The position numbers and the translations under genes are program-made. The notes under the pieces were generated by a model, which did no database searches, had not been told where the DNA came from, and saw nothing but the letters and a program-made list of their open reading frames with translations. From Cohnella xylanilytica (GTDB taxonomy: Bacteria; Bacillota; Bacilli; Paenibacillales; Paenibacillaceae), in the NCBI RefSeq assembly GCF_014212175.1, contig NZ_JACJVR010000130.1:29379-93378 (forward strand): DNA of 64,000 bases, read 5' to 3'. Below, one piece after another: positions 42,808 to 50,925 of the stretch (its first letter is position 1; each line of letters starts with the position of its first letter).

Positions 42808-44412
42808 TCATCTCGCTTGCATGACGTTCCGGAATTCGAGCGGATTTAGGTTCGTATGCTTCTTGAACATTCGGGAGAAATGGGAGAAATTCGTAAAGCC
42901 GACCTGCAAGGCGATCTCGTGCACCGGCAGTCGGGTGTTGCTCAGCAGTCTCTGGGCAACGGCCATCTTCTCTCGGAAAATAAACTCCGTTACGGAACAT
43001 CCCGCCTTCTTCTTAAACATTCGATCCAAATAGTCCGGGTTCAAATAGACATACTTGGCGATATCTTCTCTCGACAACGTCTTATCCAAGTTCGCCGCCA
43101 CGAAATGCGCCACGCGGTCGACGACCGATTCCGATCTCTCGACCGACCGGACGCAATCGATGGATTTGGCGATGACGTGGCTCCCCCACACGATCATGTC
43201 TTTCACGGAATGGAAGGCCTTCAACGACATGTCCAGCGACTCGTCGTCCTCGAACAGTTGTTGGGCTTGAATGCCCTTCGACTGCAAGTAGGAATACGCC
43301 ATCTGGAGGAAATTCTGGTGGAACCGATAGAGCCGCTTCGCGTCCATCCCCGGGCCGTGCGACGCGTTCTCCAGGTAACGAACGATCTCCGAGGTCAGCT
43401 TGTCCCCGTCTCCTTCCCGAATCAGCACCGCCCAGTCTTGCATCTCGGGCTCCAGCGGCAGGGCCTGGCTCGGTTCCTCCTCCCCGCAGAGCTGCAGAAC
43501 CTTATTGTCCCGCGCGACATTGTTGCGGTTTAGCTCCTGCAGACGGTCGACCATGGCCGGAAGCTCATGAGTTCGGACGGGTTCGCCGACGTATACGTTC
43601 AGGTCGCAATAGAAATATTGACGGCAGACGCGAATGAACGAATCCCCGTATTGCTTGAGTTCCTGCAGTTTTTCGTCCTCCCCTTGATCGACCGACAGGA
43701 TCGCGATTTGCATGCCGTTGTTCAAGGGAATAAGCTGTCCGTATCGGCCCTGCTTCAACAGCTGTTCTTCCGCGGAATTGCGAAGCGCGTATTCCAATAT
43801 TTTTTCGTCCCGCACGCTGAGGCTCTTATGCCATCTCTTCACCGCGATCAGGATCGGCTTGAACGTCATATCATCCGCATAGGGGATGTTCCGTTCCTCC
43901 GCGGCTCTGCGAATCGCTTCGGGCCGAGGCGGAATCGAGCGGTTCAGAATGTCCAGCCAGAACCGTTCGATCAGCAGCGGCTGGTGTTGAACCCAGTATT
44001 GGCCGTATTGGCTGTATTCCGTCTTCTGGCTCTCCTGCTTCCTTTTATCGATCGCTTTGGCGATGACGTTCTCCAGTTCGGGGATCGGAACGGGCTTCAA
44101 CAGGTAATCGAAGCTTCCCAATTGGATCGCTTGCTTGGCGTATTGGAAATCCGCATGGCAAGTGAGGAAGATCGACTCCGTCGCGGGATGATGCTGCCGA
44201 ACCCAAGCCAGAAGCTCCAATCCGCTTCCGTGGGGCATCTCGATATCGCATAGCATCATGTCGACGGGAGCCTCGTTATCGAAGATCTCTTTCGCCTGAT
44301 GGATGTCGTAAGCCGTCAGCACCTCGGCGATGCCGAGCCGGTCCCAATCGACGGCCGCTTTAATCCCTTCCACGGCATAAGCCTCATCGTCCACAAGCAG
44401 CAATTTGGTCAT
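42808..44412 (-). CDS. YesN-type response regulator with AraC output domain
   Basis: 534 residues. An N-terminal receiver (LLLVDDEAYAVEG, acceptor Asp in MMLCDIEMPHGSG, Lys in YLLKPVPIPELE) is followed by a long linker of unknown fold and a C-terminal AraC domain (SREDIAKYVYLNPDYLDRMFKKKAGCSVTEF, LPVHEIALQVGFTNFSHFSRMFKKHTNLNPLEFR). It is phosphorylated by the adjacent YesM kinase and should activate the transport and GH3 genes downstream. The gap to the kinase gene is 16 bp. Confidence 0.95.
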   Translation of the reverse strand: MTKLLLVDDEAYAVEGIKAAVDWDRLGIAEVLTAYDIHQAKEIFDNEAPVDMMLCDIEMPHGSGLELLAWVRQHHPATESIFLTCHADFQYAKQAIQLGSFDYLLKPVPIPELENVIAKAIDKRKQESQKTEYSQYGQYWVQHQPLLIERFWLDILNRSIPPRPEAIRRAAEERNIPYADDMTFKPILIAVKRWHKSLSVRDEKILEYALRNSAEEQLLKQGRYGQLIPLNNGMQIAILSVDQGEDEKLQELKQYGDSFIRVCRQYFYCDLNVYVGEPVRTHELPAMVDRLQELNRNNVARDNKVLQLCGEEEPSQALPLEPEMQDWAVLIREGDGDKLTSEIVRYLENASHGPGMDAKRLYRFHQNFLQMAYSYLQSKGIQAQQLFEDDESLDMSLKAFHSVKDMIVWGSHVIAKSIDCVRSVERSESVVDRVAHFVAANLDKTLSREDIAKYVYLNPDYLDRMFKKKAGCSVTEFIFREKMAVAQRLLSNTRLPVHEIALQVGFTNFSHFSRMFKKHTNLNPLEFRNVMQAR

Positions 44413-44428
44413 CTCTCGTTAACTCCTC

Positions 44429-46168
44429 TCATGATGGCGGTTGAAGGGGCAGAAGCAGCTTGACAATAGCCCCTGAGGGAATGGCGTTGTCTACGGTTAA
44501 GCCGGCGTTCTCTCCATATAGCAGCCGAAGTCGCTGCCTTACGTTCCAGATCCCGATATGTTCGCCTTGCTCGTCCTCGATCCGCTTCCCCGAGCGGATA
44601 TCGTCCAGGATCGGCGAAGGGAAGCCCTTCCCCGTATCCTTGATCTCTACGGAGAGCTTAGGTTCCGAATCGGATTCGACCAGATCGATCTTGACGGAGA
44701 CATGGATGCTGGAAGGAACGGATACGCCGTGTTTAACCGAGTTTTCGATGAACGACTGGATGACCAACGGAGGGATTCGAACATTCGCAACGTAATCCGG
44801 CGCCGACAGATCGAAATCGAGCTTGCCGGGGAAGCGAAGCTGCTGGATCCGGATATAGTTGCGAACGTGCTGGAGCTCGTCCTTCAACGGGACGAACGTC
44901 AAATTGCTTCGGAACATGTAACGAAAATACTGAACCAGGCTGAGCGCCATCTCTTGAATCAAATCGAAGTTTTTGACCAGCGCCAGGTTGTAGATGATGT
45001 TCAACGAGTTCATGAAGAAGTGCGGGTTGATCTGCAGCTGCAAGTGCTGAAGCTCGGCCTTCTGTTTGTTGAGCTGCTCTTCGTAGACGCTTATTCTCAA
45101 GTCCTGGACTTGTTTGATCATCCGGTTGAAGGTCTCGTTGACCAGCTGAAATTCGTCGGACGTCGGGTAAGGTTCGATCCGGTGGTTCCAATGGCCTTCC
45201 CCGATTCGTTTCATAGCCGTCGATATCCGGTTAAGCGGCCTGAGCAGCAAGTTCCTTAACAACAGCAAGCAAGCCGGAACCAAAATAACCGCCGCAATCG
45301 GCGTGAAAGAAGCGATTCGCTGCAAATACGGCAAGTTCTCCAGAATCTGTTCGTCGGGCATCAGAGCGATCAGACTAAAATTGCCTTTCGTGGACGGCTC
45401 TCCGACCACCAAATATTCATCGTCGACTCCGGACAAGTAATAATCCCCCAAATCCTTGGAGAGGTCGATGGCCTTCTCTCGGACGGCCTGCGCTTGCGTC
45501 AGCGGCATTCCTTGATCGTCGGCGAACAATGAAAAGCCTTTATCCCCTAGCTTCATTAAATTTAGCGGAAGGGACAAATTCTCGATATTCACCCACGCCC
45601 CCGCATAAGCGTCGCTCGTCTGGAGCACCCGGAACAAATAATGGCGCTCGCCTATGCGAACGATATTCCATTTGGCGCTCTTGATCTGGCCCGTTCTCTC
45701 CATATCGGCGATCATCCGCTTGATATAACTTCGAACCTCTTCTCTCTCCATCACCTCGCCCGTATCCCTGAATGAGTCGAAGTAATCGTCTCCGGGCACG
45801 GAATAGACGAAGATGGAATCTACGGCGGGAAACGTCGCCATGTCGACCCTCAGTTTATTGTCCAGCCTGACCTTCGCGAGAACCCTCTCCTTCTCGGATG
45901 TCCGGAATTCCAGTTCCTGAAGGTCTTTGTCGTTCACGATCATATTCGTCAAGTACACGTCGACGTCGTTGAGACTGTTGTCGATTTGGGCCATGTACAT
46001 GGATACCAAGCTGCGGTTGGATTCCGCGACTTGGTTATGGACGACGCGGATGGCATAGGAATTGTTATAAATAAGGAAGGCAAATGTTGGAAGCGTAATC
46101 AAAAGCAATCCTACGGTAAGCTTAAGCCTGACGGAATTCCAGGAAAGGTTGAAGGGCTTCCCACTCAT
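44429..46168 (-). CDS. YesM-type sensor histidine kinase
   Basis: 579 residues. Two membrane segments (about 15-38 and 283-303) flank an outer Cache-like sensor domain (about 40-280). A HAMP domain follows (LLRPLNRISTAMKRIGEGHWNHRIEP), then a His_kinase domain with the phospho-acceptor in LQLQINPHFFMNSLNIIYNL, and a HATPase domain (PLVIQSFIENSVKHG, GIWNVRQRLRLLYGE). The design is that of the YesM/LytS class that senses sugars or sugar-loaded binding proteins. First gene of the seven-gene locus; a TATAAT at 46212-46207 may be its -10 box. Confidence 0.95.
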   Translation of the reverse strand: MSGKPFNLSWNSVRLKLTVGLLLITLPTFAFLIYNNSYAIRVVHNQVAESNRSLVSMYMAQIDNSLNDVDVYLTNMIVNDKDLQELEFRTSEKERVLAKVRLDNKLRVDMATFPAVDSIFVYSVPGDDYFDSFRDTGEVMEREEVRSYIKRMIADMERTGQIKSAKWNIVRIGERHYLFRVLQTSDAYAGAWVNIENLSLPLNLMKLGDKGFSLFADDQGMPLTQAQAVREKAIDLSKDLGDYYLSGVDDEYLVVGEPSTKGNFSLIALMPDEQILENLPYLQRIASFTPIAAVILVPACLLLLRNLLLRPLNRISTAMKRIGEGHWNHRIEPYPTSDEFQLVNETFNRMIKQVQDLRISVYEEQLNKQKAELQHLQLQINPHFFMNSLNIIYNLALVKNFDLIQEMALSLVQYFRYMFRSNLTFVPLKDELQHVRNYIRIQQLRFPGKLDFDLSAPDYVANVRIPPLVIQSFIENSVKHGVSVPSSIHVSVKIDLVESDSEPKLSVEIKDTGKGFPSPILDDIRSGKRIEDEQGEHIGIWNVRQRLRLLYGENAGLTVDNAIPSGAIVKLLLPLQPPS

Positions 46169-46290
46169 GATGTCGATCCATCCTTCTCGAATGTAGGTAA
46201 TGAACTATTATAACCTCCTTTCTTCGGGGGCGACTAATCCAATCTCGACATTCTGATGGCATGTGGTTGACTTTCTCTTCTAAGCGCCAA

Positions 46291-46329
46291 TAAAAAAGCA
46301 AAAAAGGAACATACGCGTCCGTATGCTCC
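46291..46329 (-). terminator. Terminator of the PadR-DUF-DedA operon
   Basis: GGAACATACG (46306-46315) pairs with CGTATGCTCC (46320-46329), one mismatch, loop of 4, followed on the minus strand by TTTTTTGCTTTTTTATT. It lies 54 bp after the DedA stop and separates it from the kinase gene. Confidence 0.88.
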
Positions 46330-46383
46330 TGGAATATTCTAGGCAAATCCCCGATGCTATTCATCTCCGGTTCATGTCGCGGC

Positions 46384-47019
46384 TTACGATCCAAGACTGT
46401 TGTTGCCCTTCTTCTTCAACATCCGGTTGCGGACGAACCAGTATCCGAAGGCGGCGATCGCGAGCGCCAGCAGGACGTACACCACGTTCGAATATATGTC
46501 CATATACCCGACGATCGTCTCCCAAGACGCTCCGACGGCGGCCCCGATATAGACGAGAACGCTGTTCCAGATAAGAGATCCGAGAGTCGTCAGGAGCAGG
46601 AACGGGAGAAAACGCATGGACGTGCTGCCGGCCGGGATAGAGATGAGGCTGCGGATCAGGGGTACGAGACGGCCGAAGAACACCGCCCAATACCCGTGCT
46701 TCTCGAACCAACGCTCCGCCTTGCGAATATCTTCAGGCTTAAGCCGCAGAATTTTGCCATACCGCGTAACGATCGCTTCCAGCCGGCTGGCCGACAGCAA
46801 TCTCCCGATCCCGTAGAGGCAGATGGCCCCCGCCACGGAACCTGCGGTAGACACCGCGATCACCCCGAGGACGGTCATCTCCGAAGCCGTCGTCATAAAC
46901 CCGCCGAAGGTGAGGATGACCTCCGATGGAATCGGCGGGAACAAATTTTCCAACGCGATCAACAAGAAGATGCCCGCATACCCGTACCCGTCCATAATTT
47001 CCGTAATCCAGTTTTCCAT
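46384..47019 (-). CDS. DedA-family membrane protein
   Basis: 211 residues with the family signature: GYAGIFLLIALENLFPPIPSEVILTFGGF near the N-terminus and FFGRLVPLIRSLISIPAGSTSMRFLPFLLLTTLGSLIWNSVLVYIGAAVG in the middle, plus C-terminal membrane helices. DedA proteins flip phospholipids or undecaprenyl-phosphate and affect envelope stress and resistance to cationic peptides. It lies 24 bp after the membrane-protein gene at 47044, so it is the last gene of the PadR operon. Confidence 0.94.
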   Translation of the reverse strand: MENWITEIMDGYGYAGIFLLIALENLFPPIPSEVILTFGGFMTTASEMTVLGVIAVSTAGSVAGAICLYGIGRLLSASRLEAIVTRYGKILRLKPEDIRKAERWFEKHGYWAVFFGRLVPLIRSLISIPAGSTSMRFLPFLLLTTLGSLIWNSVLVYIGAAVGASWETIVGYMDIYSNVVYVLLALAIAAFGYWFVRNRMLKKKGNNSLGS

Positions 47020-47043
47020 CTCTCTCCACTCTCCTTCTTTTAT

Positions 47044-47691
47044 CTATGAGAAATAATCTTGAAGCTTCTTGTAGAGGAACTTGTCGACGAGTTTATAGAG
47101 CGCGAACAGCCCGATGAAGCAGATTCCGTAGACGGTCAGCAGAGTCGTCGCGATAAGCCCGGGAAGCGAGAACGAATCCGTCAGAACTTCGATCAGAGCC
47201 GCGGCGGCGGCGGCGGCAAGAGCGATCGCGGCATAGCCGATCAAATAGTGATGGCCGTGCGATTCGAAGGGGCGGGTATGCTTCGACATCGAGAGGAACT
47301 CCTTCACCTTGAATTGGCTGACGGCTTCCCGCTTCGCCTCCTCCTTCGTCCTTCCCTGCCGCTCGAGATCGGCCGCGTAATCCTCCAGATAGTTGCGAAG
47401 CTCCGTCTTGTCCTCCGCGCTTATCGCAAGCTGGTTGACGTAAGCCGCGATGTCGTGCTGCTTCCGGTACATGGCGTTCACCCGGATATGGCCGACGTAA
47501 TTGGCTCCTCCCCATAGAACCGCCAGCAGAAAGGAAGCGAAGTAGAAGAGCGACAGCCATAGCTGCTCGCGCGGATTCCATTGTTCGTCGACGTAGAACG
47601 CGACGACGCAGACGGCGACGGAGATGGCGAGCAGCCATCCGTATCTCAGTTCGCCTAAGCTGAATATTTTCCGCAGTAGTGTGCTTCTCAT
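47044..47691 (-). CDS. PadR-linked membrane protein
   Basis: 215 residues with two N-terminal helices (about 17-65), a charged soluble segment (MYRKQHDIAAYVNQLAISAEDKTELRNYLEDYAADLERQGRTKEEAKREAVSQF) and two C-terminal helices. The soluble segment resembles the permease-prefix or DUF1700-like helical module that is commonly encoded next to PadR regulators. It starts 16 bp after the PadR stop. Probably the principal target of the PadR protein; biochemical role unknown. Confidence 0.8.
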   Translation of the reverse strand: MRSTLLRKIFSLGELRYGWLLAISVAVCVVAFYVDEQWNPREQLWLSLFYFASFLLAVLWGGANYVGHIRVNAMYRKQHDIAAYVNQLAISAEDKTELRNYLEDYAADLERQGRTKEEAKREAVSQFKVKEFLSMSKHTRPFESHGHHYLIGYAAIALAAAAAAALIEVLTDSFSLPGLIATTLLTVYGICFIGLFALYKLVDKFLYKKLQDYFS

Positions 47692-47707
47692 CCCTTGACC
47701 TCCCGGC

Positions 47708-48022
47708 TCAAATAAAGCGATTGACGATATCGACCGTCTTCTTCCAATCCGCGATAGACCTCTCCAGCGTCGTCTTGCCTTCTTCCGTAACCGTGTAATA
47801 TTTCCTGCGTCCGCCGTGGCTCTGGTCCCCCCAGTACGCGGAGATCGCGCCTTGCTTCTCCAGCCGCTTCAGGGACAAGTACAGGGTCGCTTCCTGAATC
47901 TCGAACGTCCCTTCCGTTCTCTCTTTGATCGCCTTGGAGATCTCGTACCCGTAGTTGTCTTGCTCGGACAGCACGGACAAGATGAGCAGGTCGATCGTTC
48001 CTTTCAGCATTTCCGCGTTCAA
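47708..48022 (-). CDS. PadR-family transcriptional repressor
   Basis: 104 residues, a normal size for short PadR proteins. The winged helix is MLKGTIDLLILSVLSEQDNYGYEISKAIKERTEGTFEIQEATLYLSLKRLEKQGAISAYWGDQSHGGRRKYYTVTEEG. The start is TTG 48022, with GGGAGGG 6 nt upstream; the long frame that extends further upstream crosses the promoter and is not used. Its promoter carries three GTACTCA half-sites, indicating autoregulation of the PadR-DUF-DedA operon. Confidence 0.93.
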   Translation of the reverse strand: MNAEMLKGTIDLLILSVLSEQDNYGYEISKAIKERTEGTFEIQEATLYLSLKRLEKQGAISAYWGDQSHGGRRKYYTVTEEGKTTLERSIADWKKTVDIVNRFI

Positions 48023-48040
48023 TGCCGTCCCTCCCGTCAA

Positions 48041-48096
48041 GTACTCATGAATCTTGAGTACATAGTCATCATAAGGGATTGTACTCAACAATGCAA
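48041..48096 (-). promoter_or_regulatory. PadR operon promoter with GTACTCA operators
   Basis: On the minus strand TTGCAT (48096-48091), 17-bp spacer, TATGAT (48073-48068). Half-sites: GTACTCA 48041-48047 and TGAGTAC 48055-48061 form a perfect inverted repeat with 7-bp spacing downstream of the -10, and GTACTCAA (48081-48088) within the spacer is inverted relative to TTGAGTAC (48054-48061). A PadR dimer on these sites would block polymerase. Confidence 0.75.
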
Positions 48097-48121
48097 GGTA
48101 CTTAAGAAGAAAATGTACAAC

Positions 48122-48146
48122 AAAAAAAGGCCCGCAATCGGGCCTT
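48122..48146 (-). terminator. Terminator of the MFS/reductase-like operon
   Basis: AAGGCCCG (48127-48134) pairs with CGGGCCTT (48139-48146), loop CAAT, followed on the minus strand by TTTTTTTG. It lies 11 bp after the stop at 48158. Confidence 0.92.
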
Positions 48147-48157
48147 CTCAAGTCAGG

Positions 48158-48778
48158 CTAAAGTCCGGCTCGCTCCCGAAGTCCATCGACCGTCATTCGG
48201 CCAACGAACGAAGCGAACTTCTCCTTCTTCTTGCCGAGCTCTTGATAGACGGCGATCAGCCGGGTCACGGAGGGAACGACCTTCTCCCTCGGAAGACCGG
48301 AGACGAGCAGCTTCGCGGTCGCCGCCTTCAGCCCCTTCGGCTCTCCTCCGACGTACACGTCGTAGACGTCCCGCATCTTCACCACCCCGATATCCTTGAG
48401 CAGAGGTTCGCTCGTTCCGAGCGCGCAGCCCGCATATCCGATCTTCAGCGGGCTTGGCGCGGGCAGGTCCGCGATCGCCTCGTCCAGCTCCTTGGCCAGC
48501 TCCAATCCGGCTTCTTCCGCGCCTCGGCAGAATGGGCAGGCGATCAAGCGTTTGACATACGAGCCGACCGGCGATACTCGCAAGCCGTGCTCCAGCAGCT
48601 CTTGCCGGACGGCCTCTCCTCTCTCTTCCGGAACGCTCAGGTACAGCTGCTTGAAAGAGGTCAGTTCGATCGAAGCTTCGGCACCCGCGATCGAGCCGAT
48701 GGCCGCCAATTGCTCCGGCGTCCACATGGAGCCTCCGAGCCCAATCTCCGACGACACGGCCCATTTTTGCCTATTCAT
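48158..48778 (-). CDS. Sirohaem nitrite/sulfite reductase-like single-unit protein
   Basis: 206 residues, start 48778. It contains one ferredoxin-like half (about 15-75, WTPEQLAAIGSIAGAEASIELTSFKQLYLSVPEER) and one cluster/haem half (about 76-200) of the nitrite/sulfite reductase repeat; full enzymes have two of each. Cysteines present are Cys81, Cys84 (CPFC) and Cys118 (GCALGT). The canonical second pair C-x3-C is broken, because residue 122 is Thr, so normal 4Fe-4S/sirohaem binding is doubtful. It lies 19 bp after the MFS exporter gene in a unit behind a CsoR-like operator. A copper or sulfur-stress role is conceivable. Confidence 0.72.
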   Translation of the reverse strand: MNRQKWAVSSEIGLGGSMWTPEQLAAIGSIAGAEASIELTSFKQLYLSVPEERGEAVRQELLEHGLRVSPVGSYVKRLIACPFCRGAEEAGLELAKELDEAIADLPAPSPLKIGYAGCALGTSEPLLKDIGVVKMRDVYDVYVGGEPKGLKAATAKLLVSGLPREKVVPSVTRLIAVYQELGKKKEKFASFVGRMTVDGLRERAGL

Positions 48779-48797
48779 GACTCGCTCTCTCCTTTTT

Positions 48798-50222
48798 TTA
48801 TTTTCTCGTCCGAATGAACAGCAAGGTCGCCGCGACGCCGACCGTCGCGATGATAGCCGCGCCGTAGAACGCCGCATGGAAGCCGTCGTTCAGAGACGCC
48901 AATCGGGCACCCTCCGATTCCGCGGCCCCGTCTCTTGTCCAAGCGGCGGCTGCCGCGGACATCAACGCGAGACCGATCGCGGAGCCGATCTGGTAGCTCG
49001 AGTTGGACAGCCCCGACGCAAGCCCCGTATCCTCCGGCTTGGCGCCGGACATGGCGGCCATCGTTCCCGGAATGAACGCAAGCGACATGCCTAGCGCTCC
49101 GATGAGGGATGCGGGCAGCACGTTCGCCGCGTACGTGCCGTTCGTAGGAGTGAACCCGGCCAGGATAACAAGAGAAGCGGCGAGAAGAAGCAATCCGGCG
49201 ACGAGCACTCCTCTGAAGCCGAACCGGCCGACGAGTCTCCCCGTGACGCCGACCATGACGATCATAATCAAGGCGGTCATCGGAACGAGAGCGACGCCTC
49301 CCGCGAATGCGGAAAAGTCGAGAATTTGCTGCAAATACAAGTTCAAATAGAACCACAGCGGGATCCACGCTCCGGCCAGCAAACCGAACACGGCGTTGCC
49401 GGCCAACAGATTCGGCGCCGAGAAGATTCGCAAGGGAACGAGAGGCTCCTTCCGCTTGCGCTGCACCAGGAGGAACAAGCCGAGCAGAACCGCCGCCGCC
49501 AAGAGCAGAACGATCGTTCGGGGCGACGACCATCCCGTCTGCCCGGCGGTTACGATCGCATAGACGGCGATCACGAGCGAACCGGTGACCAGAACCGCGC
49601 CGGCCACGTCGATGCGGCCTCTACGCCGAACTCCTTCCGGCAGCACGCTTCTGCCGTACAGCAACGCGAACAATCCGACCGGCACGTTGATCCAGAACGT
49701 CCAGCTCCAACTCAGCCACTCCGTGATGACCCCTCCGAGGAAGACGCCTGCGGTTCCGCCCGCCGCCGCCGAAGCCCCCCAGAATCCGAGCGCTCTGCGC
49801 AGCTCCTTGGAGTCGTGTCCGAATAGCAGCATGACGATCGTTAACGCGGATGGAAGGATAAATGCCGAGCCCAGGCCTTGAACGGCACGGCCGACGTTCA
49901 TCGATTCCTCCGACCATGCGAAGCCGGCCAGCAACGAAGCGGCGGACAGGATGACGAAGCCGATCATGAACACTTTTCTCTGCCCGAACAGGTCGGACAT
50001 TCTTCCGCCGAGCAGCATTAAACCGCCGAAGAAAATAACGTACGCGTTGAACACCCATTGCAAGCCGTCTTGCGAATAGCCTAGAGCTTGCTGAATCGCG
50101 GGAAGAGCGACCCCGATAATCGACGTATCCATGATGACCATGAACTGGGCCAGACAGAGCAAAAACAGAGCCCTCCACCGTTTCGAATCGGCGGCGAAGG
50201 CGGCTTGACGTAAATCCGGCAT
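48798..50222 (-). CDS. MFS drug exporter, EmrB/QacA (DHA2) type
   Basis: 474 residues with about 14 predicted membrane helices. Motif A is GGRMSDLFGQRKVF, motif B/C region is RAVQGLGSAFILPSALTIVM, and WSWTFWINVPVG is typical of DHA2 exporters. Uses proton motive force to expel hydrophobic or cationic compounds. AGGAGG lies 6 nt before the ATG. The promoter has a CsoR-like operator in its spacer, which is unusual for a drug exporter. Confidence 0.93.
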   Translation of the reverse strand: MPDLRQAAFAADSKRWRALFLLCLAQFMVIMDTSIIGVALPAIQQALGYSQDGLQWVFNAYVIFFGGLMLLGGRMSDLFGQRKVFMIGFVILSAASLLAGFAWSEESMNVGRAVQGLGSAFILPSALTIVMLLFGHDSKELRRALGFWGASAAAGGTAGVFLGGVITEWLSWSWTFWINVPVGLFALLYGRSVLPEGVRRRGRIDVAGAVLVTGSLVIAVYAIVTAGQTGWSSPRTIVLLLAAAVLLGLFLLVQRKRKEPLVPLRIFSAPNLLAGNAVFGLLAGAWIPLWFYLNLYLQQILDFSAFAGGVALVPMTALIMIVMVGVTGRLVGRFGFRGVLVAGLLLLAASLVILAGFTPTNGTYAANVLPASLIGALGMSLAFIPGTMAAMSGAKPEDTGLASGLSNSSYQIGSAIGLALMSAAAAAWTRDGAAESEGARLASLNDGFHAAFYGAAIIATVGVAATLLFIRTRK

Positions 50223-50258
50223 CGTATTCCTCCTAAAATAAGGTTATATTTCGATCAT

Positions 50259-50287
50259 ATAGTATACCCCCGTAGGGTATATGTCAA
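50259..50287 (-). promoter_or_regulatory. Promoter with CsoR/CstR-like operator
   Basis: On the minus strand TTGACA (50287-50282), 17-bp spacer, TACTAT (50264-50259). The inverted repeat TATACCC-N5-GGGTATA (50263-50281) fills the spacer. TACCC...GGGTA sites in promoter spacers are the known form of CsoR-family operators in Firmicutes (copper- or persulfide-responsive repressors). The regulator gene is not in the window. Confidence 0.7.
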
Positions 50288-50310
50288 TGATTTTTGATGA
50301 AGACGCCAAA

Positions 50311-50354
50311 AAAAAGCAAAAGCCCAACTTCCCATCTTGCGAGGGAGTTGGGCT
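50311..50354 (-). terminator. Terminator of the glutathione peroxidase gene
   Basis: AGCCCAACT (50321-50329) pairs with AGTTGGGCT (50346-50354), extended by CCC/GGG with a one-base bulge, followed on the minus strand by TTTTGCTTTTTTTT. Confidence 0.92.
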
Positions 50355-50377
50355 TATTCTTCGTTAAGCTTGCTTGG

Positions 50378-50848
50378 TTACAGAAGCGATACCAGATCGT
50401 TCTCCAGCTCTTCCGGCGTCACCTGCGGATCGATCCGCTTCACGACGTTGCCTTCGCGGTCGATCAGGAACTTGGCGAAATTCCACTTGATGTCGTATTG
50501 GTCGGCCGGCCCGCGGCTCGTCAAATAAGCGAACAGCGGATGCGCGTTGTCCCCGATGACCTCGGTCTTCTCGAAGAGCGGGAATGTGACGCCGTAGTTG
50601 ATCTTGCAGAACTCCTCGATCGCGGCTTCGTTCTCGGGCTCCTGCTCCTTGAATTGGTTGCTCGGGAATCCGAGAATGACGAGGCCTTGGTCCTTGTGGC
50701 GCTCGTACAGCTTCTGCAGCCCTTCGTATTGCGGCGTCAGCCCGCACTTGCTGGCCGTGTTCACGATCAGCAGCACCTTGCCGCGATAGTCCTCCAGCGT
50801 CGTCTCCTGTCCGCGAATCGTCTTCACCTTGAAATCGTATACCGACAT
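50378..50848 (-). CDS. Glutathione peroxidase family thiol peroxidase
   Basis: 156 residues, cytoplasmic. The active site is Cys35 in NTASKCGLTPQY (Cys, not selenocysteine), with the conserved FPSNQF Gln (about 65) and WNFAKFLID Trp (about 122). Bacterial Cys-type enzymes usually reduce organic hydroperoxides with thioredoxin or bacillithiol rather than glutathione. The promoter contains a 34-bp OhrR-like palindrome, consistent with induction by organic peroxide. Monocistronic. Confidence 0.95.
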   Translation of the reverse strand: MSVYDFKVKTIRGQETTLEDYRGKVLLIVNTASKCGLTPQYEGLQKLYERHKDQGLVILGFPSNQFKEQEPENEAAIEEFCKINYGVTFPLFEKTEVIGDNAHPLFAYLTSRGPADQYDIKWNFAKFLIDREGNVVKRIDPQVTPEELENDLVSLL

Positions 50849-50885
50849 GTTTGCAGCCTCCTTAAATTGGTTCGAATCGTTCCGT

Positions 50886-50925
50886 ATGCCAATTAAATTG
50901 TATACAATTTAATTGGCATTGTCAA
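50886..50925 (-). promoter_or_regulatory. Peroxidase promoter with perfect 34-bp OhrR-like palindrome
   Basis: On the minus strand TTGACA (50925-50920), 17-bp spacer, TACAAT (50902-50897). ATGCCAATTAAATTGTA followed by its exact reverse complement spans 50886-50919, covering spacer and -10. The core AATTAAATTGTATACAATT closely resembles the OhrR (MarR-family) operator that controls ohrA in Bacillus subtilis. The -35 box overlaps the stop of the upstream MFS gene. Confidence 0.8.
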
